Of a DNA stretch of 64,000 nucleotides, positions 44,729 to 59,700 are shown piece by piece. The DNA comes from Owenia fusiformis (taxonomy: Eukaryota; Annelida; Polychaeta; Sabellida; Oweniidae), in the NCBI GenBank assembly GCA_903813345.2, contig CAIIXF020000009.1, positions 25,332,740 through 25,396,739 on the forward strand. The letters run 5' to 3'. Each line of letters begins with the position of its first letter. The first letter of the stretch is position 1. A model generated the notes under the pieces. It was not told the origin of the DNA. It saw nothing but the letters and a program-made list of their open reading frames with translations, and ran no database searches. A program made the position numbers and the translations under genes.

Positions 44729-47700
44729 GTAAGGTACTTCTAGGTTATCAGAATAACGTGGCTGTTTTAATTTGGGGGATCTGCCAAATTGTTTAAGTAT
44801 ACCAAATTAAGTCGCTGTCAGCTCTCCCTGTAATTGAATTAAAAAAGAATTAATTATAAAGGTCATTTAACAGTATCTGCGGTCATACAAATTACTTATC
44901 ATATACTTTTCATCGTCGACTTTTATTTGTTGTCTTTCCATTGCACCAGAATCCTTCCCGTTGGAATCTGCCGTGCTCTGGTATTGCTTTTCAATATTGC
45001 AAGTCCGCCAAATGAAGTAGCCAACAAATGTTCAAAATAGCAAATCCGCCAAAATAAGTAGCGCCAAATTAAGTAGAATTACAGTACCCAAAAACAATTG
45101 TTTTCATTCATATTTTCAGGAAATTAGCTCAGAGAGCCCAGCCAACAATCGTTTGAAAACTATACAAGCCCTGACAGAGGTCGCGAACACAAAGAGACTA
45201 GAAGATGTGAGTTGGCTGCACCATGTAGTGATCCTACATTTTGTATATGTAAAACCATTGTCCCTTTGGAACTCTAAAAATCCCATGGTAAAATAAAGTG
45301 AAATAGAGACCATGTTTAAAAGGATTGGAATTTACATTTTGGTGATTACCAAAAATTTAAATGTAAAATCGTACTTATTTGAAAGATTCAATATCCAAAA
45401 TTAACCAATGTTATTACATATTGTAACCTAGATTCATGTCACCACCAGTTAGTGGAAATATTTTTGTGTCGGCATTTGGTGGTCATAAGCTTGTTATAGA
45501 TTGCTACACTTTTATTACCATTTAATAACTTATACATGTAGATGTGTGGTGATATTATGTTGTGTTTATGCTTTTCTTATTTTTGTAGAATGCCCCACAG
45601 GTGCTATGGTTGAATATCCAAGATTTAGTTCAGCCACAGGTTCCAAGGGAATCCAGGCTGATTGCCCTTAAGTTCCTTCAGGCACTTATAAAAGGACAGG
45701 TGAGTAACACACACTATTCAAAACAACAATGCAAAAAAGCATAATCTTTATTAAAAGTCATTAAAATAATCTTAAAACAAAAAAGTTGTGATTTGTATTA
45801 TATGTATATATGCATTTGTATGTATGAAATAATGTACCTAAAATATGGAAAAAAATCTTTATCCAAATTTTGAATTGATCGAAAAGGTATGGCTAAAGAT
45901 TATTTTTGACACAAAACATTGCATATTGTTTTTGGTGTTATTTTTCAGTACAAGCATCTTGGGTTACTCAGGGGCCATTTCTTCAAGGTGCTTCGGTCGC
46001 ATACTTTATTTGAGGATCTAAATGAAAGGTAAGATGATTGCCTTGCAATACATCAACATATATTTGGTACAAGAGGTTCATTTTTATTATTACATTGAGA
46101 TGGGGTAATCTATTCCTCCTCTTCTGAATGCTATTAAGTAAGATTAATTTTAGATAAAATCATGTTCAATTTTCTGGTGCATTGTCTCAAGTCAAGTCAA
46201 TGTATGAAAGAATAATATTAAAACTTTCATGATAAATGATAAAGATATATTTCTTTGTGAGACCATTGACCATCTGTGTATATGTTCAAAAATACATGCC
46301 TCAAATAATCTCACTAACTTTTTCATAATATTATATGTCACTGTTGGAGGGAAGTGTAAAAGATAATACAATAAAACCTGTCTAAGTGGAACACCTTTGC
46401 TACTTCTAAAAGTGTTCCACTTTGGAGGTGTTCCAGTTATAGAGGTTCATTTAACATTAAGTCAGTTAGATTTGAGAAAAGAGTTCTACTTACAGAGGTC
46501 TTCTACTTCTAGAGGTGTTTCACTGTATTTAAAAATGTTTTATAGGCTTGACATCTTCATATCTCTCACAGACAATGGACGTGATATTGAGCTTTTGGAG
46601 GAAGATATAGGTATGCAATTTTATGAAAACTAATTATACGTTAACTGTTGTCATATTCTTATGTACCCGTATATATATATATGTACATCATATTTTGAGA
46701 GAAATGGAATCAAATATATGTATAGTTCAAATGTATAATGCATGGGTTTCATGAACCATGTCAGACACATTTTAGGGAGGTCCCTTATCAACCAATCTTC
46801 ATATTATATGTATGTTAAAAGCTGATATATCATAAAATATAAATGAAATCAAGATTCTCCATTTTGGATGGTTGACAGACACAACTTTTCCTTTTTGGGA
46901 GAGTAGAAAGTGCACTTAGATTCTATTTATTTCCTATATACTCATAAACATGTACCTAATATACACCCCCAAAATGCAATTAGATTTTCGACGCTGTTTC
47001 TGTGCCAAATTTCGGTGCCGTTTCGGCATCAAATGGACTGACTAGTCCGGTGGCAAATTTTGGTGTCGAAAGGTTTCGGTGCCGGAACGGTGTCGAAACG
47101 GTGCTGGAACAGCGCCGAATGTTTTCGATGCCGAAACAGCGCCAAATTATATTGGCTGTGTATCCTCAATGTTTTGCTCTGTCAGGTGCGTATCTACAAC
47201 AGTTCATGCAGGAAGTAATGAGCAGTGCTCGAGTGCCTGACTATATGCAGTTACTCATTAATGTAGTCAAGTTCAACGCAGCTTACTTAGATGAAAATGT
47301 TGTCTCTGGACTTGTACAGTAAGTTATACAGTTTTTCTCAACATTTTTTAGTGGTTTCTGCATCTATGATTATTTTTCTAAAGCATATTTTTTTTATAAT
47401 TCTTGCTTTACATATTTTGACTAAGAAATGTTCAAAACTCCTAAAGTGTCTGAACTGGGCGCAGATGGGTTTTAAACTCAGTGCAAGGCGTTAGTTTTCA
47501 AATTCTCAATTGGGTCCTGATTTTGTTAAATATACTGAAAGTATTAGCTATATATCCTTAGAATCATGCAATATTCATCCATCAAATTTTTGTCCCATAT
47601 TCCATTAACATATGTTTTATTTCAGGCATACGTGTGTTCTTCTGAATAGAACCAAGTCTGAGGCTGATCTTGATGTAAGTATAGATAACTACCTACATGT

Positions 47701-50700
47701 AGAAAAAAACAAGAACTGTCCATAAGTGTAATAGAGAAAAGGTTTTTGCCATATGATGACCAGGCCTGGTAGAATCACTTCCACATAGGGAGTGTAGGAC
47801 AAAGTTAACTTTTGAACATGAAGAAAATGTATTTTGTTTCTCTGATTTACTTGAAGATTTATGTCTAGATTCATTGCTATATCATCAACCTTATATCTAG
47901 TTTATATCAATCTCAGATATTTTATAATCTTGAGAATTTGATTTTTATAATTATCCATATGATGTATGTTTTTTCTATTCCAGCAATGTCTGAAGGTACT
48001 AGACGTAGTGCTTTGCTATAGCTACCTTCCGCCTGCATCGTTGTTCCATTTTATCACATGTCTTTGTAGAACAGTGAATGTGGAGAAATTTTGTCAGCCA
48101 AGTTGGACGGTGAGTACTATTCATTTCAGGATTTGACATGAACATTAACATATTCACACTGACGTATACTATGTTGCATCCTGACTAACATTTTCACAGT
48201 GATTTATACTTATTAGTTGTTATCCCAACGAACGAAGTTCGTTAGGGATATAGTGAAGCCCTCCGTCCGTCCGTCCGTCCGTCCGTCCGTCCGTCCGTCC
48301 GTCCGTCCGTCCGTCCGTCCGTCCGTCCGTCCGTCCGTCCGTCCGTCCGTCCGTCCGTCCGTCCGTCCGTCCGTCAGTCTGTCAGTCAGTCCGTCCGTCC
48401 GTCCGTCCGTCTGTCCGGAAGATAACTCAAATACTAGTAGACAGATTTTCTTCATATTTAGTGGAAAGATGTATATTGATGAATGGTTTTACGCAAAAAA
48501 TAAATTTTTCAAGATGGCCGCCGCTTTAAAAATGACGGGACTTTTTCGCAAAAATCATAAATTTTTCATTCTAAACCAAAGTAATTTATATTATTGTTTG
48601 AAATTCTGGTAGTGTATTCACAACATTTATCTATTTCACATATATTCCGTGTTTTTCATCCTGACCCCCAGGGGCCATGTATGGGGGGACAGGAAAACAG
48701 AAATTTTCGCTAATTTTTAGATCTTTCTGAAGTATAGCTTTATTATACTCAAATGAAAGGCAATTAAGAGTGGATTGCAAATATTGTATCTTTTTTCTGA
48801 TTCGAGCCTCGTAAAATTCAAAATGGCCGTCTAATCTACGATTTCGCAATAATTTTTCGATCCCTTCAAAGTATGGCTATATTATACTCAAATTGAAGGA
48901 ATTTTGGAGTAGATCACAATTATGGTATTATTTTTCAGATTTGTACCTCAGAAAATTCAAAATGGCTGCTTTGCAGGAATTCGCGATTCTAAAATCTAAT
49001 TTTTTCATTTTCAACCAAAGTAATGAGTATAATTGATTGGAATTCGGTAATTGATATTTTGTTCGTTGGGATTTGCTACTCCGCGGAGTTGCCGTTATCT
49101 AGTTAATATTGATGTACCTTTATTAACTTTTTCACACTGATTCATATTATACTGATTTATATTATAGTATACTCAGATTGTCATTCACACTTACTCGAAT
49201 TGTCTTTAGTTTTGTTTGTTTTATAGATGTAAATCTGCAAGTACACATTAAACAACACATGTATTTCATTAGGAGGGGTCTTAAATTTGTCATTGATCAT
49301 CATTAATATATAAAAATGATCAAAAGAGCAGAAAATACTGTTTACTAAAGATAGAACATATTATGATAGTCTTAATTCTTTGAGATTGTTTACATTTTCA
49401 GTTGATGAGAAAACTCCTTGGAACTCACTTAGGGCATAGCGGGGTCTACTCCATGTGCTGTATATTGCAAGATCAGTAAGTTAGCCCATAGCCATTTGAT
49501 TTGGTTTAAAAATATCATGTTCATGTATACTTACATATTATGTGCTATCAATATTTAAAGCAAAATCTATATGTAAAAATGATCGAATTTACATGAAACT
49601 CCTTTTTGATGAATTTTAAAATTACAATTGTCAATGCAACAATTGAAAGTCATTCAAATATCCTTGAATTTAAAAATTGAACACCCATGTTTACTGCATT
49701 TCCTGTATGATTCAGGAACCACCTGGGAGATTATACATTACTCAGAGGGGCTGTCTTCTTCATTGGAATGGCACTCTGGGGCTCAATGAAAGTAAAGTCA
49801 TTAAAACATACCCCAGCTTCTGTGCTGCCATCTTTTCTTAAGGTAAATCTTTGATACTTTATTTCTATGTTTTAAGGTAAGTGATGTAATGTTGTACTCC
49901 CTTTAAGGGCATACCAGTCTCAATTTGAATGTGTAATGTCAGGGGCATAGCCAGCTTTCAGTCAGGGGGGTGTGATCACCAAAATTTTTTTGTTTTTTAG
50001 TCAGTGGGGTGTGATCGTAGCATAAGCAACCCAAAAAAGATGGAGATTTGTTTTGAATTTTACAAAAATTGATGTAACTTCCTTCAAAATTGAGCTACAA
50101 GCTTCAAATGAAAAGCATTTAAAAGCTCTTTCCTTCCTTTTCTTCCTCTATCTGTTAAATGGTTATATTTTCATTAGTTATAGGGGGGGAGGGGTGCGAT
50201 CACACGCCCTCCTGGCTACGCCTATGAGTGTTATTGGTCCCAAATAGGTGAAATAAGTGTTCTGCACGGTAACTTTTGCTTTTGTTAACACATTTGTATG
50301 TATGTTTAATTGCAGTCGATGGATTCTAAACATGATGTTGTAGCCTATGAAGTTGTTCTCTCCACACAGCGACTTGTGAAGAAATATGGCAAAGATCTCC
50401 CCTATGGAACTTGGGATCAAATTTTTGAAATTGTAAAATCTCTCATACAACATGTAGAGGTATAGAATTTTTGTTTTGAATATTACAGTTGAATTGTAAT
50501 TTTAGAACTCTATAATTATGTATCTTTTGTATTAAAATATATCATTTGAATTGTTTGCTACAATTCTTCAAGGAAAATTCTTTCATACTTAATTTCATCA
50601 AAATCAAATAATTAGAATATTTGAGTAGAGTGAGTGCAGCTCTTTGCCGTAAAGATTTCAGGCCTCTATAAAAACAGGATTATGACAACATCATATTATT

Positions 50701-53700
50701 TTCATATACATACTGAAATAATAAGCTACTCTCAGTAAAGTTGAAACAGTAACAGTGCTGATAATAAACTAGTATTGATACACTCATGCAAGTCATGCTT
50801 GATAAATGTGACTTTTTATTGGTTAAAACTGTATTGACAATATGTGTGATTCCCATAGAGTTAATTGCTATGGTGATATTTAGTCGCCACAAGTTAGTTG
50901 CCATGGTAATATTTCAGGACAACCCCTCATGTGAGAGTACAATCATAGAAAACCTACATGAAGTGATCACTGGGATTGAAGAGCTCTTTGAGAATAATCA
51001 ATTCACAGGCTCTAAACCTAAACTCTTCAACATCATTGAGTCTTGTGCAAATCAAAGAGAGGTTAGTGTACAATGTACTACTCAGCTGTGTTTAACAGTC
51101 ATGTCACAAAATTCCCAAACTTCTTATATTTGAAAATGGAGATTCATAAGCATAGCAGGCTCTCAATAAATTGATCGAAGTATGTAGATTTATATAATAC
51201 TCCATCAAATCTGATGTAAGACAACAAAATTGCTTATTTCAAGGATATTTAATATGAAGCTTTTTTCTTTTTTTCTTTATGAATATGTTAAAAAAAGTGT
51301 CTTTAGTCTTCAGTATCAACAAAAGTAATACCATGTTTTAAAATAATTTTAAAAGGTTCAGATGGTTGCAAAAGATTTGCTTTAATTAAAATTTTAATTT
51401 ATACTTGTATGTATTTCTCTTGCTAGGAACGTTCTATTCTACTGCTGGTGTCCTACAAGGCCAAGAGTTTACACCCGGCCTGTAATGACTGGATGCTACA
51501 TCTCTATGATCTCGTGGAAAGATTTTTCAAGTATGATTTTCGAAAATAGTGTTGTGATTTAGATGTAGACATTCATGTTCAAAATGTGTCACTTCACTGT
51601 AATAGAGTTTAGGTGAAGTCATCTTTCTGAAGCTATTAGAATTGGACAGAATAGAATTTGCACAAGAAATAAACATGTATTTTACACAATCTCTAAAATG
51701 GTTTTCATTTAACCTTTTTGTATCATTCTCTAGGTTTGAGGCCCGTACTGCTGTCCGAGTGAAAACATTGAATGTACTGTCTTGTGTATTAAGTGCAAAC
51801 AGACATATGTATGAGGTACTTGTGCTTCATTTTCTATTAAAACAATTGACATTTAGTAATGTATCTTAACATTTAAAAAGCAGTTGAACAAAATGACAAT
51901 ATAAACCGAATCCGTGCTTCAGTTTTTTTTAACACAAATTGTTTTAGTGAGTTTGTTGAACATTATAAGGTTGTGCAATGAACACATTGTATAGTTGTTT
52001 AATGAACGTTGTATAATTGATTAATCAACACATCGTATGGCTGTTCAATGAATAGATTGTATGGTTGTTCAAGAAACACATTGTGTTTATTGTATGGTTG
52101 TTCCAATGAAAAATATATGGTTGTTCCAATGAGAATTATGTGGTTGTTCCAGGATGATCTGGTTGAGATGGTTGTACTGCCTTTACTCAGCCAGATAGAC
52201 ACAGATATGGATGCAGAGGTGCGGAATGTTGCAGTTCAACTCCTGGTGGATCTTGCTATGACGTGTGAAACACAGAAGTGCCTTGATATGATCAGCATTA
52301 TAGAAAAGGTATGAAAATATTAAGATGTACAAGCAGTGTAATCAACAGCACAAATGACCTGATCAATAATATCATTTTATCTTGATTATGGGTTCATATT
52401 TGGTACAATTGTAACTTACTTTCAACCATTGTCTACTTTTTGACGAACAGTGAAGTGCAATCAAATCGTAAGTTGCTGCAGTTCCAAAAACAGACCCCTG
52501 AATGATTAGGATTATTTTCCCCACAGATTGATACAATTTCAAATGTTTGTATTCCAGGTTATTAATAAACCCCCATCAAAGCCAGAGTCTGGTACTAGTC
52601 AATTGGCCACCACTCTAAGTGAGGAGCCACTGATCAAAGACAAGAAAACAGCAGCAATTGGATTGCTGAACATATTTAAAGTAAGGAAACAGATAATAAA
52701 TTAGGGGAAATTAGTAACAAGATGAAGAAAGCTTAGAAAAAAAATTAGTTAGTAGTTAACTACAGGGTGTTCCAAAAGTAACTGGACTGGTGCTGGCATT
52801 TTGATAATTCTGAACCAAGTGTCAATTTTCACAAAATTTAGTTTGAAGCATTACAACTAAAACTGTAAGATTTTGAAGAAAATTGGCTCATATCAAACAA
52901 AATGCCAGTACCAGTTCTGTTTCTTTTGGAACACCCTCTATGATTAACAAGTTTGCTTTAAATGTAACAGAGTAAAATTAAAAAATTAGCCATAATTACT
53001 TCCTATAACTATTTTTTTTGCTGTCATTGAAATGCATATATTTTGAATTGCATATATTTTGAAATGCATATATTTTAGGCCAAACTTAGCCAACTACCGT
53101 GTGGAATTCCATGTAAAGTATTTGAGGTGCTAACATCCCATTTAAAGATTCACTATAAGAAAGTGTCTACCAGTGAAAGTCTCACTGACTATGAGATTGA
53201 TGCACAATGGCTCACTACAACACTCTGTGAAATAAGATGCAAGGTAGGGCTGTCTGCATTTGGGAAATTATGTTTTACAGTAAATGTTGACATAAGATAG
53301 AAGTCAGGCAGGGGTTTAAATAAAAAAAAGCAATAAGAATACACTGAATGGCAACAACTTAGAAATAGTATTTTTTGTTTTGCATCAGCCGGGTGTCGAA
53401 ATATGTTCTTATAAGAAGGAAATAAATGCTTTTACTTATAAATGGAGGCATATTTGATTGCTCTGTAATTATTGCTATATACTCTAGCAGTTGGATTGTT
53501 TTTCAGATATTTGAATGCTTCCTTGATATGAGGGCTGATGAAGAGTACAGACTTGGAATGATTGATGATAAAAATAAAGTTACATACAGTCCTTATGTAA
53601 TATGTGACTATAGGTATAAAGCAAAATATTTGCTGACATTCTAATATAAAACTACATGTAATAGATTAACAAATTAAAGAGAGATATAGTCTTATACTGT

Positions 53701-56700
53701 TACATGTCAAGCTTTTGACACGCAGATATTTGAAAAAAATTACAAAATAGTAGAGACGCCATGCACCTTTTTAATATAATTCACATATCATATCTCGTGA
53801 CTTAAAAAGTTTTAGACATTTTTAGAAACAGTTGAAGTTGGTCAAGTTTTCAAATATTTTAATATTCTGCTATTTCAGCAACAAAAGTTAAGATTTTTTG
53901 ATCAACAAACTAACAGGTAGGACTATTCATTTTGTAGGATGGACAATGCTGAACCTCGTCATAGCAACTCTTCATCCCCCACTACATCCCCACTACCCCA
54001 GCAAAAGGATATCACTGTGATACCATTTAATGATGCATTTAAGGCCATCGTGAGATGTCTTGATCATGTAAGTAAATTAAAACCATAGATAGTTCATATA
54101 GTATTGTGTATTTATCTCAGTTTTTGAAAGCATATCATGTTTTGAATACGAAATTTGTGTTTTTTTATAGGAGGTTGATTGGAATGTGCTGAAACTGGTG
54201 CTAGAGAAGTTGCCTCTTCTGCTACAGAACAAGACATTGATTCTGTCAGGACAGGCCTATATTGACCACTTTTGCAAAAGAGTTTGTGCTATGGTAATAT
54301 TCAACACTATTATTATACCACTTAAAAATTAAAGGGGGATATAGAGAAACTGTCTGTCCATTCATCTGTCTGTATGTGTGTTACCCTGCGTGCAGAGTCT
54401 AGTTAAACTACACTCTGCCTAGTAGAGACCATATTACAGTTTAGTAGCCCCGCATGTACCAATAGGCTTATGCCTCGTGGTGTGGGACCTCTGCTTCAGA
54501 ATGAATTTTCAATATGCTGTTTTCTAGTTGGTCCTTCTAGAGGGTAAATTGTAGACCTCCACTTGTATTCATGTTGATTAAAACCTGGTCAGTTGGATAA
54601 CTCACCAATCATATTTTACGCTGGTTGTATACAATTTAACCAGTACAAGAAGTCAGTGCACTATAACAATTATTACTGTTATATATTTCTTGTTGAATAA
54701 TTACAAAAATATTTACACCTATTTATGGTAACAATAATAACAAAAAAAAGTAAAATGGATATGTTTTATATTTTAGGTTGGTGATCGAAGACATACCATG
54801 TTACAAGATGCATTGATCAACACTCCCCCTGGCTTTCTCAAGTCTGACTTCCACGCCTGTGTTCTACCAGTCCTCACCTGTCTTGTTTCATATCATCGAT
54901 ACCTGGATAAACAACAACAGGTATTATATACAAATTGAAGAGTTTAAACATGATAATTCATGGTTCATTAGTGAGATCATGTATGAATTACATTGCATGG
55001 TGTTTACATGAAATAAAGTTGAGCGTTAAGATACAATAAAATATATATGGCAAAATTGTATTTGCTCAACCTGACTTCAAAATGTGCAAATATCAGTCGA
55101 AGGTACGTTAAACTTTTCAAAAAAGCCTTGGTGTTTTTATTTTTCAAGTTAATAAGCAAAAATGGATTCTGGGAAGAATATTATTTTGAATTTCAGAAAA
55201 CCTTGATACGTTGCCTCGAATTTGGCCTGGTGTCAAAATGTGCTAGATTGTGCTTGGCAGCATTAACTGTATGTACACTAGAGATGCAGGATGCAATGAT
55301 GCGACTCTTACCCTCTGTCCTAGTGAGGATGTCTCAGATATCAGCAACTGTTGCCATGGCAACACAACTTTTAGAGTTTCTATCAAGTAAGCTATATAAT
55401 GTTATCAGGAAAAAGTGATTGAATATATTTAAAAAACAAATAAACATTGTTGTATGTTCGAAATCATATTTCTGAGTCAATATGAAAATTAAAGGATACT
55501 CGTATCGAGAAAGTAACCCATTTATTTTCAGGATACAGCGTACTGTGTGATAGTTATCAAATAGAACAACTTGTATAAAAATAAATCCAATTTGTTTACA
55601 GATTTGATTCGTGTGCCTAAGTTGTACGCCAACTTTGTTGAGGAACAATACATGAGTGTGTTTGCCATAGCTCTTCCATACACAAACCCATTCAAGTGAG
55701 TGTGTCAGTTGAAAGTCTGCAATTTGCCTGGTGATCATGTACATGTATAGTCAAGACAGAGTAAATTATCAATAATGCCACCATTAGTAACATACAAAAT
55801 TATTCAGAAAAAGGCTTGCATGATTCATGTTCACTGATCTTTTTCAAAAACGTTATTGGATAATGGATTTCTTATTGTATCTACACTCATTTTGATGTCA
55901 GTATTTTCAACATGTAATGTTATGACTTCTATATGCCATTGGATGATTGTCTCATGGTCTAGTACTTTTTGATTGTGATAATGATCAATACATGGTGTGG
56001 TAACAGGATGTAGATTATTGTGCATTAGGTCATAGTTTGGGATGCTGGTGTTTGTTTTCCTTACAGCTAGATGTGCTCTGAGATGTGTCTTATCCTTTAT
56101 TGTGTTTTGTAATTCTGCCTTGACCTCCCCAAACAGCACTTGGACAAATGGTGCAAATTATTACATGTATGTCTCATGTAATGAATGTTATTTTAGGTTC
56201 AGTCACTATGCAGTGTCTCTAGCTCACCAGGTGATCGCCTTGTGGTTCCTGAAGTGTCGACTTCCTTTCAGAAGGGATTTTGTGCAGTTCATAATGAAGG
56301 TATTTATTCATGTATCGATTGCAATTATTTTCATTTTCCCAGGTAAAAAGTAAATGGAGGGATATAGAGAAGCCAGTTCATCTAAAAGTACATCATCTGT
56401 CCATATTTTTGGGTAATAACTCAATTGTGCCTTTGCTCATGATGGCATTTTCGAAATTGTCAACACTTCTTTTTGACATATTGACAGCATGTCTATTGCT
56501 TCACCCATATTTGGAATATTTTTGCATAACAGCTGAATAATCTCTATTGATTTTTCAAATCTTCAAAATGGCTGCTATTTTTTATTTATTTTGTAGTTTC
56601 TAGAATATTGTGCGTTTCTCTACCAATCAAAATTTTGACTCAAATGTAAGTTTGTATGATTTGCATTCACCAATGTCAAAATGTCATTAAAACCATAGAG

Positions 56701-59700
56701 AATTACTATAGGATTGTTTATATATGATTCTTAAAGTGGAACCAGTTCACCCGCATACTTAATTCTGGATTCCTTGCTTGTATGATTATGTCACAAATAC
56801 ATGAATGTGCAATATTAAACAGTAACACAAATTAATATTCTACTTTAGGGTTTAAAGGCGAATGTTTTACGCCAGTTCGATGAGACTTCCAAGCAACATA
56901 TTGCGCAGTATGACCATATAAGGTCATCGGGTCTGAATCAAGATTCTAGTGGTAGACGTCGCATTGGAAGTGGAAGCAGCTTCAGTGAATGGTCAAAGAA
57001 GTAAGTTAAATAATAAATCTATAGATTAATCAATTTTTGACATTGCATCTTGAGTAGTTGAGATTTTGACTATTGACCATATTTAATTCTTCCATATATT
57101 TTATTATTTACAGATTATATATTTCTGTGCATTAGAAGTGGGTTGGGTGTTGGGTAAATTGTAGCTCGGGTAGCCATGGTAACACCCATGGTTCACCAAT
57201 AAAGACACCCAACCCACATTTATGTATAGACATTGTACTTATGAATGAAATTTTCAGTGTATGTGCAAAAGTTTCTTACACTTGTGACAATCTTCGTTAT
57301 TGAATTTTTCAATAAAAAACACGAAATTGATAATGTAATTGAAAACGTAATTTATACTTTAAGTGTCTTATCTGTTCACACATTACTTAATGTAGCAAAG
57401 AACTTTAATCCACGCCTTAAATATATTCAGCATTGGTGTAGTACACTTTATGTATACATGAACACTTAACATGGAAGACTATACTGCTTACATAATAGCA
57501 TGTCATACATTTGTATATGTAACAATGATTTATATCAACTGTAGCTTCGAAATTCTAACATTTTGTTTTTCTGCATATTATTTACTTAGTGAAGAGAAAC
57601 ATGAAGGGTTTGTATACTATTTTGGTTGTGTTATACTCTATATGTATACTGTACTCTATATAGGGGTGAGACAAGTTCACATGTTTTGAGGGCAGCAAGG
57701 TTATCAGTTCAGAGGCTTAACCAACAGTTGTATCTGGTCTTGTATCAAAACTCTTTCCATAGTATTTCCACAGTTAGAGTGTGCATTCAAGCATTGATGG
57801 AGAGTTACACGAGGGGCTTGTACAAAAAGGGAGTGTGACAAAAGGGGATGTTACAAAAGGGGGAGTTACAGAAGGAAAGAGCATTACTCAAGGGGCTGGT
57901 ACATAAAGGGAGAGTTACAAAAGGGTGTTACTCAATGGGAATGTTACAAAAAGGAGTTACAGAAGGAAGGAGCCTTACACAAGGGCCTGGTACATAAACA
58001 AAGTGTTTCAAAAGGGTGTTACACAAGGGGAAAGTTACAAAAAGGAGTTACAGAAGGAAGGAGCCTTACACAAGGGGCTAGTACATAAACAAAGTGTTTC
58101 AAAAGGGTGTTACACAAGGGGAATGTTACAAAAGGGGAATTACAGAATGAAGAAGTGTTACAAAAAGGAAAGTGTTACATAAAAGGCCATTGCAAAAGGG
58201 GGGTTGTTACACAAGGGAAGTGTTACACAAGACCTGATATTTAGACTTATTTTGGCAGGTTTTGCGATCTTATATATTGAGGTTTGTCTCACCTCTACAC
58301 TATATCATCTAAACCAATTCTTCATTTCCCTCATAGGTTCTAACACATTACATGTAACAAGCATGTTACAACTGCATGTAACAAGCATGTTATAATGCAT
58401 GCAACAACTGCATGTAACAAGCATGTTCCAACTGCATGTAACAAGCATGTTACAACTCCATGTAACAAGCATGTTACAACTCCATGTAACAAGCGCAGCA
58501 TGTAACAAGCATGTAACAACTTCATTTTCCAATGCATGTAACAAGCATGTAACAACTGCATGTAACACACATGTAACAAGCATGTATGCATTTAACAACT
58601 GCATGTAACAAGCATGTAACAAGCATGTTCCAATGCATTTAACAACTGCATGTAACAACTGCATGTAACAAGCTATGATATTGCTTTTGTTCCAACATGA
58701 ACATCAAAGAATGCAATATCCTTGGTCTGGAGGCTGTTTCTCAAAATATTTCAGATCAGCTTTTTATGTCACCATCAAAAGTGGTGATCATTATGTTTGT
58801 AACAAATGACAGGTGGTGACATTTTGCATGTTAATGCCTTGCATTGTTAATATTTTGGAGAAACAGTCTTATGTTATGTTATTAACAAGTTGTGTACATG
58901 TTGCTTTACTTGTTGTTCCTAATACTGTGTATTAGTATTAGCAATGATGTCAGCTAAACCATTCATATCGATATCATATATGTATAATTATGTCTCACAT
59001 ATTTTAAGTTCTTGAAAATTAAGATGCTCTGTTTCATGTATATGTATGCTTTTTACAGCACAATATGCAAAAAGTAATGGCCTGTTATACTTGTACATGA
59101 TTTTTTTAGCATATACCTTTAATCCAGTTCTTTATTCAAATTTTCCACCCTCCCTCAGAAAGTATTAGATATAAACATGTATAAGATAGATCAATATACA
59201 TAGGCATGTATGCCATTACCATAGACTTCAGAAAGAGAGTTCAGTTACTCAATGAAACAGCAGGAAATCTGATACAATGGACCATTTTGAACCAACTTAT
59301 GAATAACACTTCAAAAATTTGACTGTCTTCTCTATTGAGTATAACTGTGACAAAATTGTAAAATATAATTAAATTTGAAATATTGCAATTTCCATTTTTT
59401 AGAAACATGCCCCAGTAAAAACAAATTATTTCATCTGACATATTATTGTTACTTGATCGTACAACTGGTAACTGGACCCAGGACTTCAATCAGTCATCCC
59501 GTATACATATATCCCCTAAAACACTTGAATACCTCCACACATTTTTACACATATCACAGCAATATATTAACCAGACCTGGAAATACTTTGTGATTTCTCG
59601 TGGTATAATATTGTATCATTGTTAATAATATTTGACAAAATGCACTAATATAGTGAATGTTTACAGTCTCATTTGGGCATACAGGGTATTTATTACTATT

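Noticed and set aside
48213-48612. Open frames of Ser-Val-Arg-Pro and Thr-Asp-Gly-Arg repeats
   Set aside because: Translations of the (CCGT)n microsatellite within the Helitron-like element.
58305-58664. Cys/Leu/His-rich open frames on the minus strand
   Set aside because: Translations of the GCATGTAACAA minisatellite.
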